DNA from: an uncultured Eubacteriales bacterium
Lineage (GTDB): Bacteria; Bacillota; Clostridia; Oscillospirales; Oscillospiraceae
NCBI GenBank assembly: GCA_900550615.1
Contig: URSX01000008.1
Location: 1-34,219 of the forward strand
Length of the DNA: 34,219 nt
Direction: 5' to 3'
The notes under the pieces were generated by a model, which worked only from the letters and a program-made list of their open reading frames with translations, made no database searches and was not told where the DNA came from. Shown here piece after piece: positions 7,734 through 14,499 of the stretch. Every line of letters begins with the position of its first letter. Position 1 is the stretch's first letter. A program made the position numbers and the translations under genes.

Positions 7734-8735
7734 ATGGCACTGTTTGAAAGCTACGAGAGAAGAATCGACAAGATCAACGGCGTCCTCGCTCAGTACGGCA
7801 TCGGCTCCGTGGAGGAGTGCCGGGACATCTGCCGGGCCAAGGGTTTTGATCCCTACGAGATCGTGAAGGGCATCCAGCCCATCTGCTTTGAAAACGCCTG
7901 CTGGGCCTACACCGTGGGCGCGGCCATCGCCCTGAAGGCTGGGGTCAAGACCGCTGCCGAGGCTGCCAAGATGATCGGCGTGGGCCTGCAGTCCTTCTGC
8001 ATCGACGGCTCTGTGGCTGAGGACCGCAAGGTGGGCCTGGGCCACGGCAACCTGGGCGCTATGCTCCTCAGCGAGGAGAGCAAGTGCTTCGCCTTCCTGG
8101 CGGGCCACGAGTCCTTTGCCGCCGCCGAGGGTGCCATCGGCATCGTGAAGAACGCCAACAAGGCCCGCAAGGAGCCCCTGCGCGTGATCCTCAACGGCCT
8201 GGGCAAGGATGCCGCCCAGATCATCAGCCGCATCAACGGCTTCACCTATGTGCAGACCCAGTTCGATTATTATACCAGCGAGCTGAAGATCGTCCGGGAG
8301 ATCCGCTACTCCGAGACGGAGCGCGCCGATGTCCGCTGCTACGGCGCGGATGACGTCCGCGAGGGCGTGGCCATCATGCACCATGAGGGCGTGGATGTGT
8401 CCATCACCGGCAACTCCACCAACCCCACCCGCTTCCAGCATCCGGTGGCCGGCACCTATAAGAAGGAGTGCATCGAGCAGGGCAAGAAGTATTTCTCCGT
8501 GGCCTCCGGCGGCGGTACGGGCCGTACCCTGCACCCGGACAACATGGCTGCCGGCCCTGCTTCCTACGGCATGACCGACACCATGGGCCGTATGCATTCT
8601 GACGCCCAGTTTGCCGGCTCCAGCTCCGTGCCCGCCCATGTGGAGATGATGGGCTTTTTGGGCATGGGCAATAACCCCATGGTGGGCGCCACCGTGGCTG
8701 TTGCCGTGGCGGTGGAGGAGAGCCTGAAGGGCTGA
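7734..8735 (+). CDS. GGGtGRT protein (conserved, function unknown)
   Basis: A 333-residue cytoplasmic protein recognisable from its namesake motif GGGTGRTLHPDN at about residues 259-270. Other conserved stretches are FENACWAYTVGAAIALK near residue 50, GLGHGNLGAMLLSEESKCFAFLAGHESFAAAEG in two parts, and GVDVSITGNSTNPTRFQHPVAG. The fold and reaction are not known. The steady pairing with an IscU-like partner suggests a metal/sulfur-related process, but that is inference. It is followed by a strong terminator at 8759-8792. Confidence 0.88.
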   Translation: MALFESYERRIDKINGVLAQYGIGSVEECRDICRAKGFDPYEIVKGIQPICFENACWAYTVGAAIALKAGVKTAAEAAKMIGVGLQSFCIDGSVAEDRKVGLGHGNLGAMLLSEESKCFAFLAGHESFAAAEGAIGIVKNANKARKEPLRVILNGLGKDAAQIISRINGFTYVQTQFDYYTSELKIVREIRYSETERADVRCYGADDVREGVAIMHHEGVDVSITGNSTNPTRFQHPVAGTYKKECIEQGKKYFSVASGGGTGRTLHPDNMAAGPASYGMTDTMGRMHSDAQFAGSSSVPAHVEMMGFLGMGNNPMVGATVAVAVAVEESLKG

Positions 8736-8758
8736 TTCCCATTTGGCAATCTCATAAG

Positions 8759-8792
8759 AATATCCCGCCGCTGATGCGGCGGGATATTTTTA
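8759..8792. terminator. Shared convergent terminator
   Basis: A 12-bp perfect stem (AATATCCCGCCG / CGGCGGGATATT) with loop ctgatg is followed by a T-run on the plus strand. It serves the GGGtGRT operon and lies just past the stop of the convergent flavin reductase gene. Confidence 0.88.
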
Positions 8793-8803
8793 TATATTGC
8801 TCG

Positions 8804-9376
8804 TTAGTCCTTCATCAGCGGTGCACCGGCGTGCCATGCCTGGCCCACCTTCTCGCCGATGGCATAATAACCGTTGCGATACGGATCGAAGGCAAAGGCA
8901 TTCAGCTTGGCGGCGTCCACTTTGCCGTTTTCATCCAGCACGGACTCGTCCGCCAGCACGCCGACGATCTCGCCGATGACATGGTGGCCATACACCTCCA
9001 TCTTGTCCTCAACGACCCTGCACTCCAGCGTCAGCGGGAATTCCTCCACAATGGGGGCATCCACCTTTTCACTTTTCACGGCGGTCAGACCGCTGCGCCG
9101 GAATTTGTCCGGCATCTTGTTGCCGCTGGCGATGCCGAAGAAGTCGGCGGCTTCCATGTGGGGGATGTCTGCAATGCTCAGGGTGAATGCCCCGCGCTTT
9201 TTGATGTTTTCCGACGTTTTGTGGCCTGCGCTGATGTTGAGAGAAACCATATTCTCCGCGCAGATGCCGCCCCAGGCCATGTTCATCACATCCACCGTGT
9301 CGTCTTCGCCGTAGGTGGCGATCATCAGCACAGGCATCGGGAACAGATAGGGATTCACACCCAGTTCTTTTTTCAT
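8804..9376 (-). CDS. Flavin reductase family protein (flavoredoxin-like)
   Basis: A 190-residue FMN-binding split-barrel protein, likely an NAD(P)H:flavin oxidoreductase or flavoredoxin. Visible features are PMPVLMIATYGEDDTVDVMNMAWGG near the N-terminus, then LNISAGHKTSENIKKRGAFTLSIAD and GHHVIGEIVGV, all typical of the family. Start chosen at 9376 because GGAGGT lies 7 bases upstream. The upstream region contains a likely promoter (TTGTGT-16-TATTAT on the minus strand) and a short palindrome at 9473-9485 that may be an operator. It is convergent with the GGGtGRT operon. Confidence 0.88.
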   Translation of the reverse strand: MKKELGVNPYLFPMPVLMIATYGEDDTVDVMNMAWGGICAENMVSLNISAGHKTSENIKKRGAFTLSIADIPHMEAADFFGIASGNKMPDKFRRSGLTAVKSEKVDAPIVEEFPLTLECRVVEDKMEVYGHHVIGEIVGVLADESVLDENGKVDAAKLNAFAFDPYRNGYYAIGEKVGQAWHAGAPLMKD

Positions 9377-9472
9377 GCTAAAGACCTCCATTTGCAAATT
9401 GGATTGACCTTGCTCCGTCATCCCACCGTCATAATAGCATACATTATAAAAAACACAAGTACCCGTATAAAA

Positions 9473-9485
9473 GATAGTCACTATC
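9473..9485. promoter_or_regulatory. Possible operator palindrome upstream of flavin reductase
   Basis: GATAGT-c-ACTATC is a 13-base palindrome just upstream of the -35 region of the flavin reductase promoter. Flavoredoxin genes are often under HxlR/MarR-type repressors; the link here is only positional. Confidence 0.35.
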
Positions 9486-9593
9486 AAGGAAAATAGTTTG
9501 CCCCGGTTTCTGGTTTCCATCCCATGTGCTTCGCCTTTCGAAACCCGCCGGTGCAGGCAAGCTTTTTATTCTGCCGCATGGGGTGATTTCCCC

Positions 9594-9622
9594 TTGCGCA
9601 CCTCTGGCGGGACTGGTAGAAT
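9594..9622 (+). promoter_or_regulatory. Sigma-A promoter for def-like/EFR1 pair
   Basis: TTGCGC (9594-9599), a 17-base spacer and TAGAAT (9617-9622), about 30 bases before the ATG at 9653. Confidence 0.6.
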
Positions 9623-9652
9623 ACAGACAACAGAAAACCAAGGAGGATACCT

Positions 9653-10063
9653 ATGATCTGTGAGATTTGCAAGGACGAAGTGTTCCTTGCCCAGGCGGCC
9701 GAGCCTGCCGGGGCAGATGACCTGGCTGTGGCGCAGGATCTGCTGGACACCCCGCTTGCCCACAAGGACGGCTGTGTGGGCATGGCGGCGAATATGATCG
9801 GTGTGAACAAGCGCATCATCGCCTTCGAGAGTGACGGCGAGTACATGGTTATGTTCAACCCGGTCATCGTCCGGCAGTCCGGCGCATACGAGGCCCAGGA
9901 GGGCTGCCTGTCCCTTTCCGGCGTCCGGAAAACCAGACGCTACCGTACCATCAAGGTGCAGTGGCAGAATGAGAAGCTCCAGACCCGGCTGAGGACCTTT
10001 TCCGGCTTCACAGCGGAGATTATCCAGCACGAAATTGACCACTGCCAGGGGGTTTTGATATGA
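9653..10063 (+). CDS. def: Peptide deformylase family protein (short)
   Basis: Removes the formyl group from nascent N-terminal methionine, or is a relative. At 136 residues it is at the short end. All three metal-site motifs can be read: GVGMAANMIG (motif 1, with N where canonical enzymes have Q), EGCLS (motif 2, metal cysteine) and HEIDH (motif 3, HExxH). The Q-to-N change is seen in a divergent clostridial subgroup and may alter activity. Perfect AAGGAGG ribosome site. Its stop overlaps the next gene's ATG (ATGA), so it is co-translated with the EFR1 protein. Confidence 0.85.
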   Translation: MICEICKDEVFLAQAAEPAGADDLAVAQDLLDTPLAHKDGCVGMAANMIGVNKRIIAFESDGEYMVMFNPVIVRQSGAYEAQEGCLSLSGVRKTRRYRTIKVQWQNEKLQTRLRTFSGFTAEIIQHEIDHCQGVLI

Positions 10064-10809
10064 TATTCTGCTTTTCCGGCACCGGCAACAGCCGGTATGT
10101 GGCCCGCCGCGCAGCCGAGGCGCTGGGGGAGACCGTACTGGATCTGAATGAGCGCATCCGGGCGGGGGACACCTCCCCGGTGGAGTCCGGACGGCGGCTT
10201 GTGATCGTCACGCCCACCTATGCCTGGCGCATTCCCCGCATTGTGCGGGACTGGCTGCTGCATACGGATTTGCCAGGCGCGGAGCAGGTCTGGTTCCTCA
10301 TGACCTGCGGCAGCGAGATCGGAAATGCTGACCGGTATAACCGCGCTCTCAGCCGGGAGCTGGGGCTTGCCTATATGGGCACGGCCCAGATTGTCATGCC
10401 GGAGAACTACATCGCCATGTTCCGTGTGCCCCAGGCGGATGAGGCACGGGAGATCGTAGCCCAGGCCCAGCGGGACATAGACCGGGCCACCGCCGCCATC
10501 CGGGCGGGCTTCTCCTTTCCCCCGCCACGCTGCAGCCTCTACGGACGTTTCATGAGCGGACCTGTGAACCCGATTTTCTATACCTGCTTTGTCAAGGCGA
10601 AGGCATTTGTCGCCGGCGATGCCTGCGTGGGCTGCGGCCTATGCGCGGAGCACTGCCCCACGGGGAATATTCGGCTGCAGGCCGGCCGGCCCGTCTGGGG
10701 CGACCGGTGCACACACTGCATGGCCTGCATCTGCTACTGCCCGACAGAGGCCATCGAGTACGGCAAAAAGAGCCTTGGCAAGCCCCGCTACCATTTTGAA
10801 GCCCTGTGA
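10060..10809 (+). CDS. EFR1-type flavodoxin/ferredoxin fusion
   Basis: A 249-residue electron-transfer protein. The N-terminal flavodoxin-like domain begins FCFSGTGNSRYVA (FMN phosphate loop) and includes VIVTPTYAWRIPRIVRDWLL. The C-terminal part carries two [4Fe-4S] motifs, CVGCGLCAEHCP and CTHCMACICYCP. This layout matches the EFR1 ferredoxin family of anaerobes. It is translationally coupled to the deformylase-like gene. The gene ends 33 bases before the left direct repeat of the prophage; no classical terminator is left in place, and the pre-insertion inverted repeat may have been it. Confidence 0.9.
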   Translation: MIFCFSGTGNSRYVARRAAEALGETVLDLNERIRAGDTSPVESGRRLVIVTPTYAWRIPRIVRDWLLHTDLPGAEQVWFLMTCGSEIGNADRYNRALSRELGLAYMGTAQIVMPENYIAMFRVPQADEAREIVAQAQRDIDRATAAIRAGFSFPPPRCSLYGRFMSGPVNPIFYTCFVKAKAFVAGDACVGCGLCAEHCPTGNIRLQAGRPVWGDRCTHCMACICYCPTEAIEYGKKSLGKPRYHFEAL

Positions 10810-10842
10810 GGTGCGTTTTTATGAAAGGAAGCTTTCGGAATT

Positions 10843-10857
10843 TTCCGTTCCGGGGCC
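10843..10857 (+). repeat. Left 15-bp direct repeat (target duplication / attL)
   Basis: TTCCGTTCCGGGGCC is repeated exactly at 20491-20505. The bases outside and inside the two copies differ, so the repeat is exactly 15 bp. It marks the insertion site of the 9633-bp element. Confidence 0.85.
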
Positions 10858-10882
10858 TGAAGATTGTCAAGTCCATTGCGAA
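10858..10882 (+). repeat. Left terminal inverted repeat, IS30 type
   Basis: Starts TGAAGATT right after the direct repeat. Its first 24 bases match the reverse complement of the right end (20490-20467, starting TGTTGATT) at 17 of 24 positions, including a shared CATTGC block. From memory, the E. coli IS30 end begins TGTAGATTCAA and has a TCA-N2-GCAA block at the same offset. Confidence 0.7.
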
Positions 10883-10898
10883 AAAAAATTGAAAAAAT

Positions 10899-11927
10899 TT
10901 AGGGCTGATTTTCGGCAAGATTAGCGATATATCGATTAAACAGGTCGGCGGCAGTCTCATAATTAAGGATTTTACGGGGCATCGCGTTAATGAGGGCAGC
11001 GACTTTATCACAATCCTTTTGCGTGACCTTTGCCATGCTCTTACCTTTCGGGAAGTAGCGGCGGATGATACGATTGTTGCGCTCATTGCTGCCACGCTCA
11101 CAGGAAGAATAGGGGTGACAGTAATAGACAGTTAAACGCTTATTGCCTTGCTTATCATGCTCCATGCCGTGACAGTCCTGGAACTCGCTGCCGTTATCCA
11201 CAGTGATGGTTTGGAATGTGCCGTGTGGAAACTTGGGCATGATTCTATCCAGGGCCTTGGTGGTGGCCGCTGCGGTCTTGCTGCCAGCCCTTATAATGAT
11301 CTCAAAGCGTGTCAGGCGTTCGGTGAGAACAAGGAGGGATTGCCGCTTGCCTTCTGCGGTGCCTATAACACTGTCCATTTCCCAATGGCCAAAGGACAAG
11401 CGGTGGTTTACATGAGCTGGGCGGCGGTCTATGGGTAGGCCCTTGGGCGCTCTGCTGGCCCTAACCTTGCCGGGCTTGCGGTGCTTACGGCGGGGCTTTT
11501 CCGGGAGGTGCTTATTTGTTATGCCGGGGATATAGCCCCGGTCTATGTAACGATACAGAGTGGAGGTGCTGACTGTCCATTCCCTGGCTCTTTTCTTTTG
11601 GTTTACAATAATGTCGATGGAGATTCCATGCTTGACCTGCTGGGCAACATCTGCGGCGAAACCGTAGTTGTTGCCCAGCTTTATTTGTGTGCCCTTTGAG
11701 GTAGCGTGGTAGTCGGCGTAATCCTGAGCGATCTGCGCAGAATAGCGAAATGGTCGCCGGGTGGTTTCTGCGCCGAGGTGTGGGTATAGACCACGCTTGA
11801 CCTCCCGATAGATGGAGGAGGGAGAGAAACCGAGGGCTTGAGCAATATGGGAACAGGTATGATTTTTGTTGTACAGCTTCTCAATCAGAAGACGGTCATT
11901 CCAGTCTAAGCGGCGGTATTTCCTCAT
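10899..11927 (-). CDS. IS30-family DDE transposase, probable prophage integrase
   Basis: A 342-residue transposase with an N-terminal helix-turn-helix (IEKLYNKNHTCSHIAQALGF then SSIYREVKRG, residues 15-46). The DDE triad is readable as D185 (HWEMDSVIG), D244 (TVDNGSEF) and E282 (GSNERNN), followed by the family tail IIRRYFPKG. It is intact. Start chosen at 11927 for AAAGGAG 7 bases upstream. The stop lies 41 bases inside the left inverted repeat. No matching right end could be found just upstream of the gene; the only partner end is at 20490, so the transposase seems to move the whole phage. A TTTGAAAGTGTAGGTTCAAA site covers its ribosome site, suggesting autoregulation. Confidence 0.93.
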   Translation of the reverse strand: MRKYRRLDWNDRLLIEKLYNKNHTCSHIAQALGFSPSSIYREVKRGLYPHLGAETTRRPFRYSAQIAQDYADYHATSKGTQIKLGNNYGFAADVAQQVKHGISIDIIVNQKKRAREWTVSTSTLYRYIDRGYIPGITNKHLPEKPRRKHRKPGKVRASRAPKGLPIDRRPAHVNHRLSFGHWEMDSVIGTAEGKRQSLLVLTERLTRFEIIIRAGSKTAAATTKALDRIMPKFPHGTFQTITVDNGSEFQDCHGMEHDKQGNKRLTVYYCHPYSSCERGSNERNNRIIRRYFPKGKSMAKVTQKDCDKVAALINAMPRKILNYETAADLFNRYIANLAENQP

Positions 11928-11938
11928 GGCTGTTCTCC

Positions 11939-11958
11939 TTTGAAAGTGTAGGTTCAAA
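11939..11958 (+). repeat. Dispersed 20-bp site 1 (transposase leader)
   Basis: TTTGAAAGTGTAGGTTCAAA. On the minus strand it overlaps the AAAGGAG of the transposase. From TGTAGG onward it matches the left terminal repeat at 14 of 19 positions, including AAGTCCAT at the same offset. Confidence 0.85.
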
Positions 11959-12425
11959 AGTCCATAAAATGCAGCAAACGCCGGGGCATTTCTGCCTTGG
12001 CGTTTGTTTTTACCATAGTACCACATTTTCCCGCATGGTGCAAGTACCTGCTGTCCGCTGCGGCGGGGACGGGAACAGGCACAGCGCTGCTGCGCTGGGT
12101 GTGGGTGAACTTTCGCATATTAACTTTTTGCCTTGCGGGGGACGGCAAAAACTTAATATACGGTTTCACCCTGGGTATTGGTCTAACGACCAATGTCGGA
12201 ATATGATTTTTTACTGGTCTCCTTTGCTGAATTTTCTTAACGGGCGACGGGCGAAAACTCAAAGGCAAAAATCGCGGGGGAAGATTTTTCCCTCCGGTTT
12301 ACGCCCATCACCCTAAAAATTATAGCAAAGGAGGTAAAAAATCAAATCCGACATAGGGGCTCAGGGGTCAAATCTAAAGACAAAGTTTCCCGCGCTGCGG
12401 GGCAAAGACGAAAGGAGAACAGACC
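11959..12425. other. Prophage intergenic region with several hairpins (candidate second-strand origin or packaging signal)
   Basis: A 467-base divergent region between the transposase and SprT-like genes with no convincing ORF except a possible 36-codon one at its end. It contains three clear inverted repeats. These are TTTTTGCC / GGCAAAAA (12125-12132 and 12144-12151, G-rich loop), ATTGGTC-TAAC-GACCAAT (12177-12194) and AAAAATC / GATTTTT (12267-12273 and 12283-12289, G-rich loop). Filamentous phages keep complementary-strand origins and packaging hairpins in such a region, so this is the best place for them here. The role is inferred. Confidence 0.5.
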
Positions 12426-12451
12426 ATGAAAGAGACAACGAAAATGAGTAG
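12341..12451 (+). CDS. Possible 36-residue leader peptide with ATC start
   Basis: A perfect ribosome site (AAAGGAGG) at 12327-12334 is followed at the right distance by ATC, not ATG. The frame from there encodes 36 residues (IKSDIGAQGSNLKTKF...) and ends at TAG 12449-12451, overlapping the start of the SprT-like gene. It could be a leader for translational coupling, a gene whose start codon mutated, or chance. Function unknown. Confidence 0.25.
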   Translation: MKSDIGAQGSNLKTKFPALRGKDERRTDHERDNENE

Positions 12452-13085
12452 AGCAGTCGGCCAGCTGGAAAAGATTTACAATACCCTAAACGCCGACCTA
12501 TTCGGCGGGGCGCTGCCAGTGCCAATTATAACCGTACAGAGCAAGCCAGGGACATACGGCCATTGTACCACATCCAAGGTTTGGAAAAACAAGGACAGTC
12601 AACAATACGAAATGAACATAGCCGCCGAAATGCTATCTATGGAAATTGAAGAAGTACTGGACACGCTCATACATGAGATGGTACACCTTTACTGCCGGGA
12701 GAACGGCATACAGGAGGTAAGCCGGGGCGGGAAGTACCACAACGGGAAATTTAAGGCGCTGGCAGAGGAAAAAGGCCTTGTGTGCTATAAGGCCGGGCAA
12801 TATGGGTGGAACACCCAGGGACACGACAACGACAAACTAACGGAAATGGCATTGGAAAAAGGATGGTCTGAAATCAAAATCAGCCGGGGCGGGTATCAGA
12901 GAATCAGCATACCAGCCGGGGGAACACAGAGCAGCAGCGGGGCGGCCATGCAGCCAGAGGGCGGCAAACGGCCCAGCAGCACAAGAAAATACCAGTGCCC
13001 GTGCTGCAAGAACAGCGTGAGAGCCACCAAGGCAGTCAATCTTATCTGCGGGGACTGCATGGAGAAAATGGTGGTGGCAGAATGA
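12426..13085 (+). CDS. SprT-like zinc metalloprotease domain protein
   Basis: A 219-residue protein with a SprT/Spartan-like core. Y-N-LNADLFGGALPVPIITVQ lies near residues 18-37, and the zinc-binding HEMVH is at 83-87 within DTLIHEMVHLYC, with a likely third ligand at H105 (KYHNGKF). A C-terminal zinc ribbon (CPCC at 191-194, CGDC at 208-211) follows a low-complexity linker. Such proteins are common on clostridial mobile elements. Spartan relatives act on DNA-protein crosslinks, which would fit an element whose Rep joins covalently to DNA, but that is inference. Ribosome site AAAGGAG. The stop overlaps the next ATG (ATGA). Confidence 0.85.
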   Translation: MKETTKMSRAVGQLEKIYNTLNADLFGGALPVPIITVQSKPGTYGHCTTSKVWKNKDSQQYEMNIAAEMLSMEIEEVLDTLIHEMVHLYCRENGIQEVSRGGKYHNGKFKALAEEKGLVCYKAGQYGWNTQGHDNDKLTEMALEKGWSEIKISRGGYQRISIPAGGTQSSSGAAMQPEGGKRPSSTRKYQCPCCKNSVRATKAVNLICGDCMEKMVVAE

Positions 13086-13267
13086 GACAGACGAAAGACT
13101 ACAATGTAAGTTTCCGGTGTTACTTTCCGGGAGCCGATAACAAGACCCAGCACTATATGACAATGCCGCTGAAAGACATAGCGAAATGGATAGAGGCGTA
13201 CAGGTTTACGCACCCGAATTTACAGAGTATCACCGTTAAGGTGTGGATGAAAAAAGACGAAAATTGA
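13082..13267 (+). CDS. Hypothetical protein coupled to the SprT-like gene
   Basis: A 61-residue soluble protein (MRQTKDYNVSFRCYF...KVWMKKDEN) with alternating hydrophobic residues, suggesting a small beta-rich fold. It shares ATGA with the SprT-like stop, so it is translated with it. Its stop codon lies inside dispersed site 2. Not recognised; a DNA- or partner-binding accessory is possible but unsupported. Confidence 0.65.
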   Translation: MRQTKDYNVSFRCYFPGADNKTQHYMTMPLKDIAKWIEAYRFTHPNLQSITVKVWMKKDEN

Positions 13268-13282
13268 AAGTGTAGGTTCAAA
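13263..13282 (+). repeat. Dispersed 20-bp site 2
   Basis: ATTGAAAGTGTAGGTTCAAA, between two plus-strand genes. The first base differs from the consensus. Confidence 0.85.
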
Positions 13283-13324
13283 AGCTGCCCTATCGGCTGG
13301 ACGGGGAGAACTGGAGAATGACGA

Positions 13325-13525
13325 ATGAAAGCAATCAACAACCAGGGACAGGCAGTTTATTACAACTGCGTTGTCAAGCACGATAAAATCCGGTATCAGA
13401 TACAAGCGGCCAGCGGCCAGGCCATCACCGGACGTGACAGGCAAAAGCGCAAGAGCCGGACTTTTGCCCAGGAACACCAGGCAAGAGCATGGCTTATTCG
13501 CAATGGCTACGAAATCGTAGGATAA
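13325..13525 (+). CDS. Hypothetical small basic protein
   Basis: A 66-residue basic protein (MKAINNQGQAVYYNCVVKHD...) ending AWLIRNGYEIVG. A GGAG ribosome site lies 8 bases upstream. No family recognised. Basic charge and size would suit a nucleic-acid-binding phage protein, which is only a guess. A palindrome (TTTTTACC / GGTAAAAA) follows the stop directly. Confidence 0.55.
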   Translation: MKAINNQGQAVYYNCVVKHDKIRYQIQAASGQAITGRDRQKRKSRTFAQEHQARAWLIRNGYEIVG

Positions 13526-13527
13526 CT

Positions 13528-13546
13528 TTTTACCGGGGGTAAAAAC
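13528..13546. other. TTTTTACC-ggg-GGTAAAAA palindrome after a plus-strand gene
   Basis: Inverted repeat starting a few bases past the stop at 13525. A near-identical palindrome (TTTTACC-cac-GGTAAAA) directly follows the plus-strand miniprotein stop at 18363, so the two may be matching terminators or binding sites. Confidence 0.5.
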
Positions 13547-13559
13547 AGCGTATATCAGG

Positions 13560-13587
13560 GCGGGGGGTATATTCGTATATCCCCCGC
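13560..13587 (+). terminator. UUCG-tetraloop hairpin
   Basis: A 12-bp stem (GCGGGGGGTATA / TATATCCCCCGC, one G-T pair) closes a TTCG loop and is followed by TTTCC. It is exceptionally stable for its length and ends the plus-strand SprT cluster. Confidence 0.7.
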
Positions 13588-13606
13588 TTTCCTATGGGCA
13601 AGAGAA

Positions 13607-13632
13607 AAGCCCCAGCCGTGGGGCGGGGGCTT
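13607..13632 (-). terminator. Terminator after Zot gene
   Basis: Read on the minus strand, AAGCCCC and GGGGCTT arms close a 12-base loop and are followed by TTCTC, at the stop of the Zot gene. It faces the UUCG hairpin of the opposing cluster. Confidence 0.6.
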
Positions 13633-14204
13633 CACCATACTTGCCATTCCTTTTCCGGAAGGGGTTTCCGGGCCAGGGTATTAAAGAGCTTCCAGAGGGG
13701 AGGACAGAATATCAGTTTTGTACCACCAGTAAGGAACGGAACGAAAAAGTATTCATCACAGATTTCTTTGGTCATATCATTGATACCAACTCTACGACCG
13801 ATTTCTTTTCTCTTGATGAAGAACGGAAGAAGAGAGGGTTTGATCAGGTAGATATGACGGGCGAGTTTACGAATCTTTATATCAACGTCCAAACCCTGGG
13901 AGAAAAAGTCAACGTCCAGTTGGTAATGACGATGGTACTTGAAGAAGTAGATTTCATCGGCAGTCATAGCCATTTTGCGGTTGTCATATTCCAAACCGGC
14001 TTCATCAATAATCAATCGACCATTGGATATCATGTATTTTCCGAAGTCGGATTTTTCGCATTTGTAAGCACCGGTAATGCCGAAGTTAGACCAAACCTTA
14101 CGACCTTTTTTCATGTCCTTTTTGGCGAGGTATGCGGCAAAGGTGGATTTACCAGCACCGGGGATACCGAAATACAGGGAGAGGGCAACAGGTTTCGATT
14201 TCAT
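13632..14204 (-). CDS. Zot/pI-like phage morphogenesis ATPase
   Basis: A 190-residue P-loop protein of the Zonula occludens toxin (pI) family, the inner-membrane assembly/secretion ATPase that marks filamentous phages. Walker A is GIPGAGKST (13-21) and Walker B LIIDEAG (64-70). The segment YFFKYHRHYQLDVDFFSQG is also typical of Zot. It is shorter than Ff pI (about 350) and has only a weak hydrophobic C-terminal stretch (EYFFVPFL...LIFCPPLW), so membrane anchoring may rely on a partner. Start at 14204 has GAGG upstream, with dispersed site 3 right before it. It lies alone after the coat-gene terminator. Confidence 0.85.
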   Translation of the reverse strand: MKSKPVALSLYFGIPGAGKSTFAAYLAKKDMKKGRKVWSNFGITGAYKCEKSDFGKYMISNGRLIIDEAGLEYDNRKMAMTADEIYFFKYHRHYQLDVDFFSQGLDVDIKIRKLARHIYLIKPSLLPFFIKRKEIGRRVGINDMTKEICDEYFFVPFLTGGTKLIFCPPLWKLFNTLARKPLPEKEWQVW

Positions 14205-14218
14205 AGCGTAACCTCATT

Positions 14219-14238
14219 TTTGAAAGTGTAGATTCAAA
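14219..14238 (+). repeat. Dispersed 20-bp site 3 (Zot leader)
   Basis: TTTGAAAGTGTAGATTCAAA, an exact consensus copy, between the coat terminator and the Zot ribosome site. Confidence 0.9.
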
Positions 14239-14244
14239 AAGAAT

Positions 14245-14285
14245 AAAGGGGGTGTGCGGCGAGCGCACGCACACCCCCTTTTTTT
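14245..14285 (-). terminator. Terminator between major coat genes and Zot
   Basis: The stem GGGGGTGTGCG / CGCACACCCCC has flanking AAA/TTT pairs and T-runs on both sides. Its place after the coat genes parallels the central terminator after gene VIII in Ff phages. Confidence 0.8.
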
Positions 14286-14457
14286 AAGCACGGGCAGACA
14301 GCAGGCGCTTAAACATACCCACACCAAGGCCACACAGGGGAATAGCCACGCAGGACAGCAGCAGGATGGGCTGGGCTGCAATGGTGGAGGCGGTCGTACC
14401 TACCCAGCTAATGGCAGAGGTAAACACAGAACCGACAGCGGTAAGCAGAGCATCCAT
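14284..14457 (-). CDS. Major coat protein candidate 1
   Basis: A 57-residue protein with a small amphipathic N-terminal part (MDALLTAVGSVFTSAISWVG), a long hydrophobic span (IAAQPILLLSCVAIPLCGLG) and a basic tail (FKRLLSARA). This is the layout of filamentous-phage major coat protein, without a cleavable signal peptide, as in Pf3. Ribosome site AAAGGAG. The second half is almost identical to the neighbouring candidate 2, at protein and DNA level. It is the last gene before the coat terminator. Confidence 0.75.
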   Translation of the reverse strand: MDALLTAVGSVFTSAISWVGTTASTIAAQPILLLSCVAIPLCGLGVGMFKRLLSARA

Positions 14458-14499
14458 GTTATTTTACTCCTTTCAGCAGAAATTTAGAGAGACAAGGGA

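Noticed and set aside
10858..11960. Stand-alone IS30 insertion sequence unrelated to the phage
   Set aside because: No right inverted end was found just upstream of the transposase; the matching end and the direct repeat are at the far side of the phage genes.
12837..13213. Minus-strand ORFs opposite the SprT-like gene
   Set aside because: No ribosome sites, and the plus strand has the HEMVH and zinc-ribbon motifs with coupled starts.
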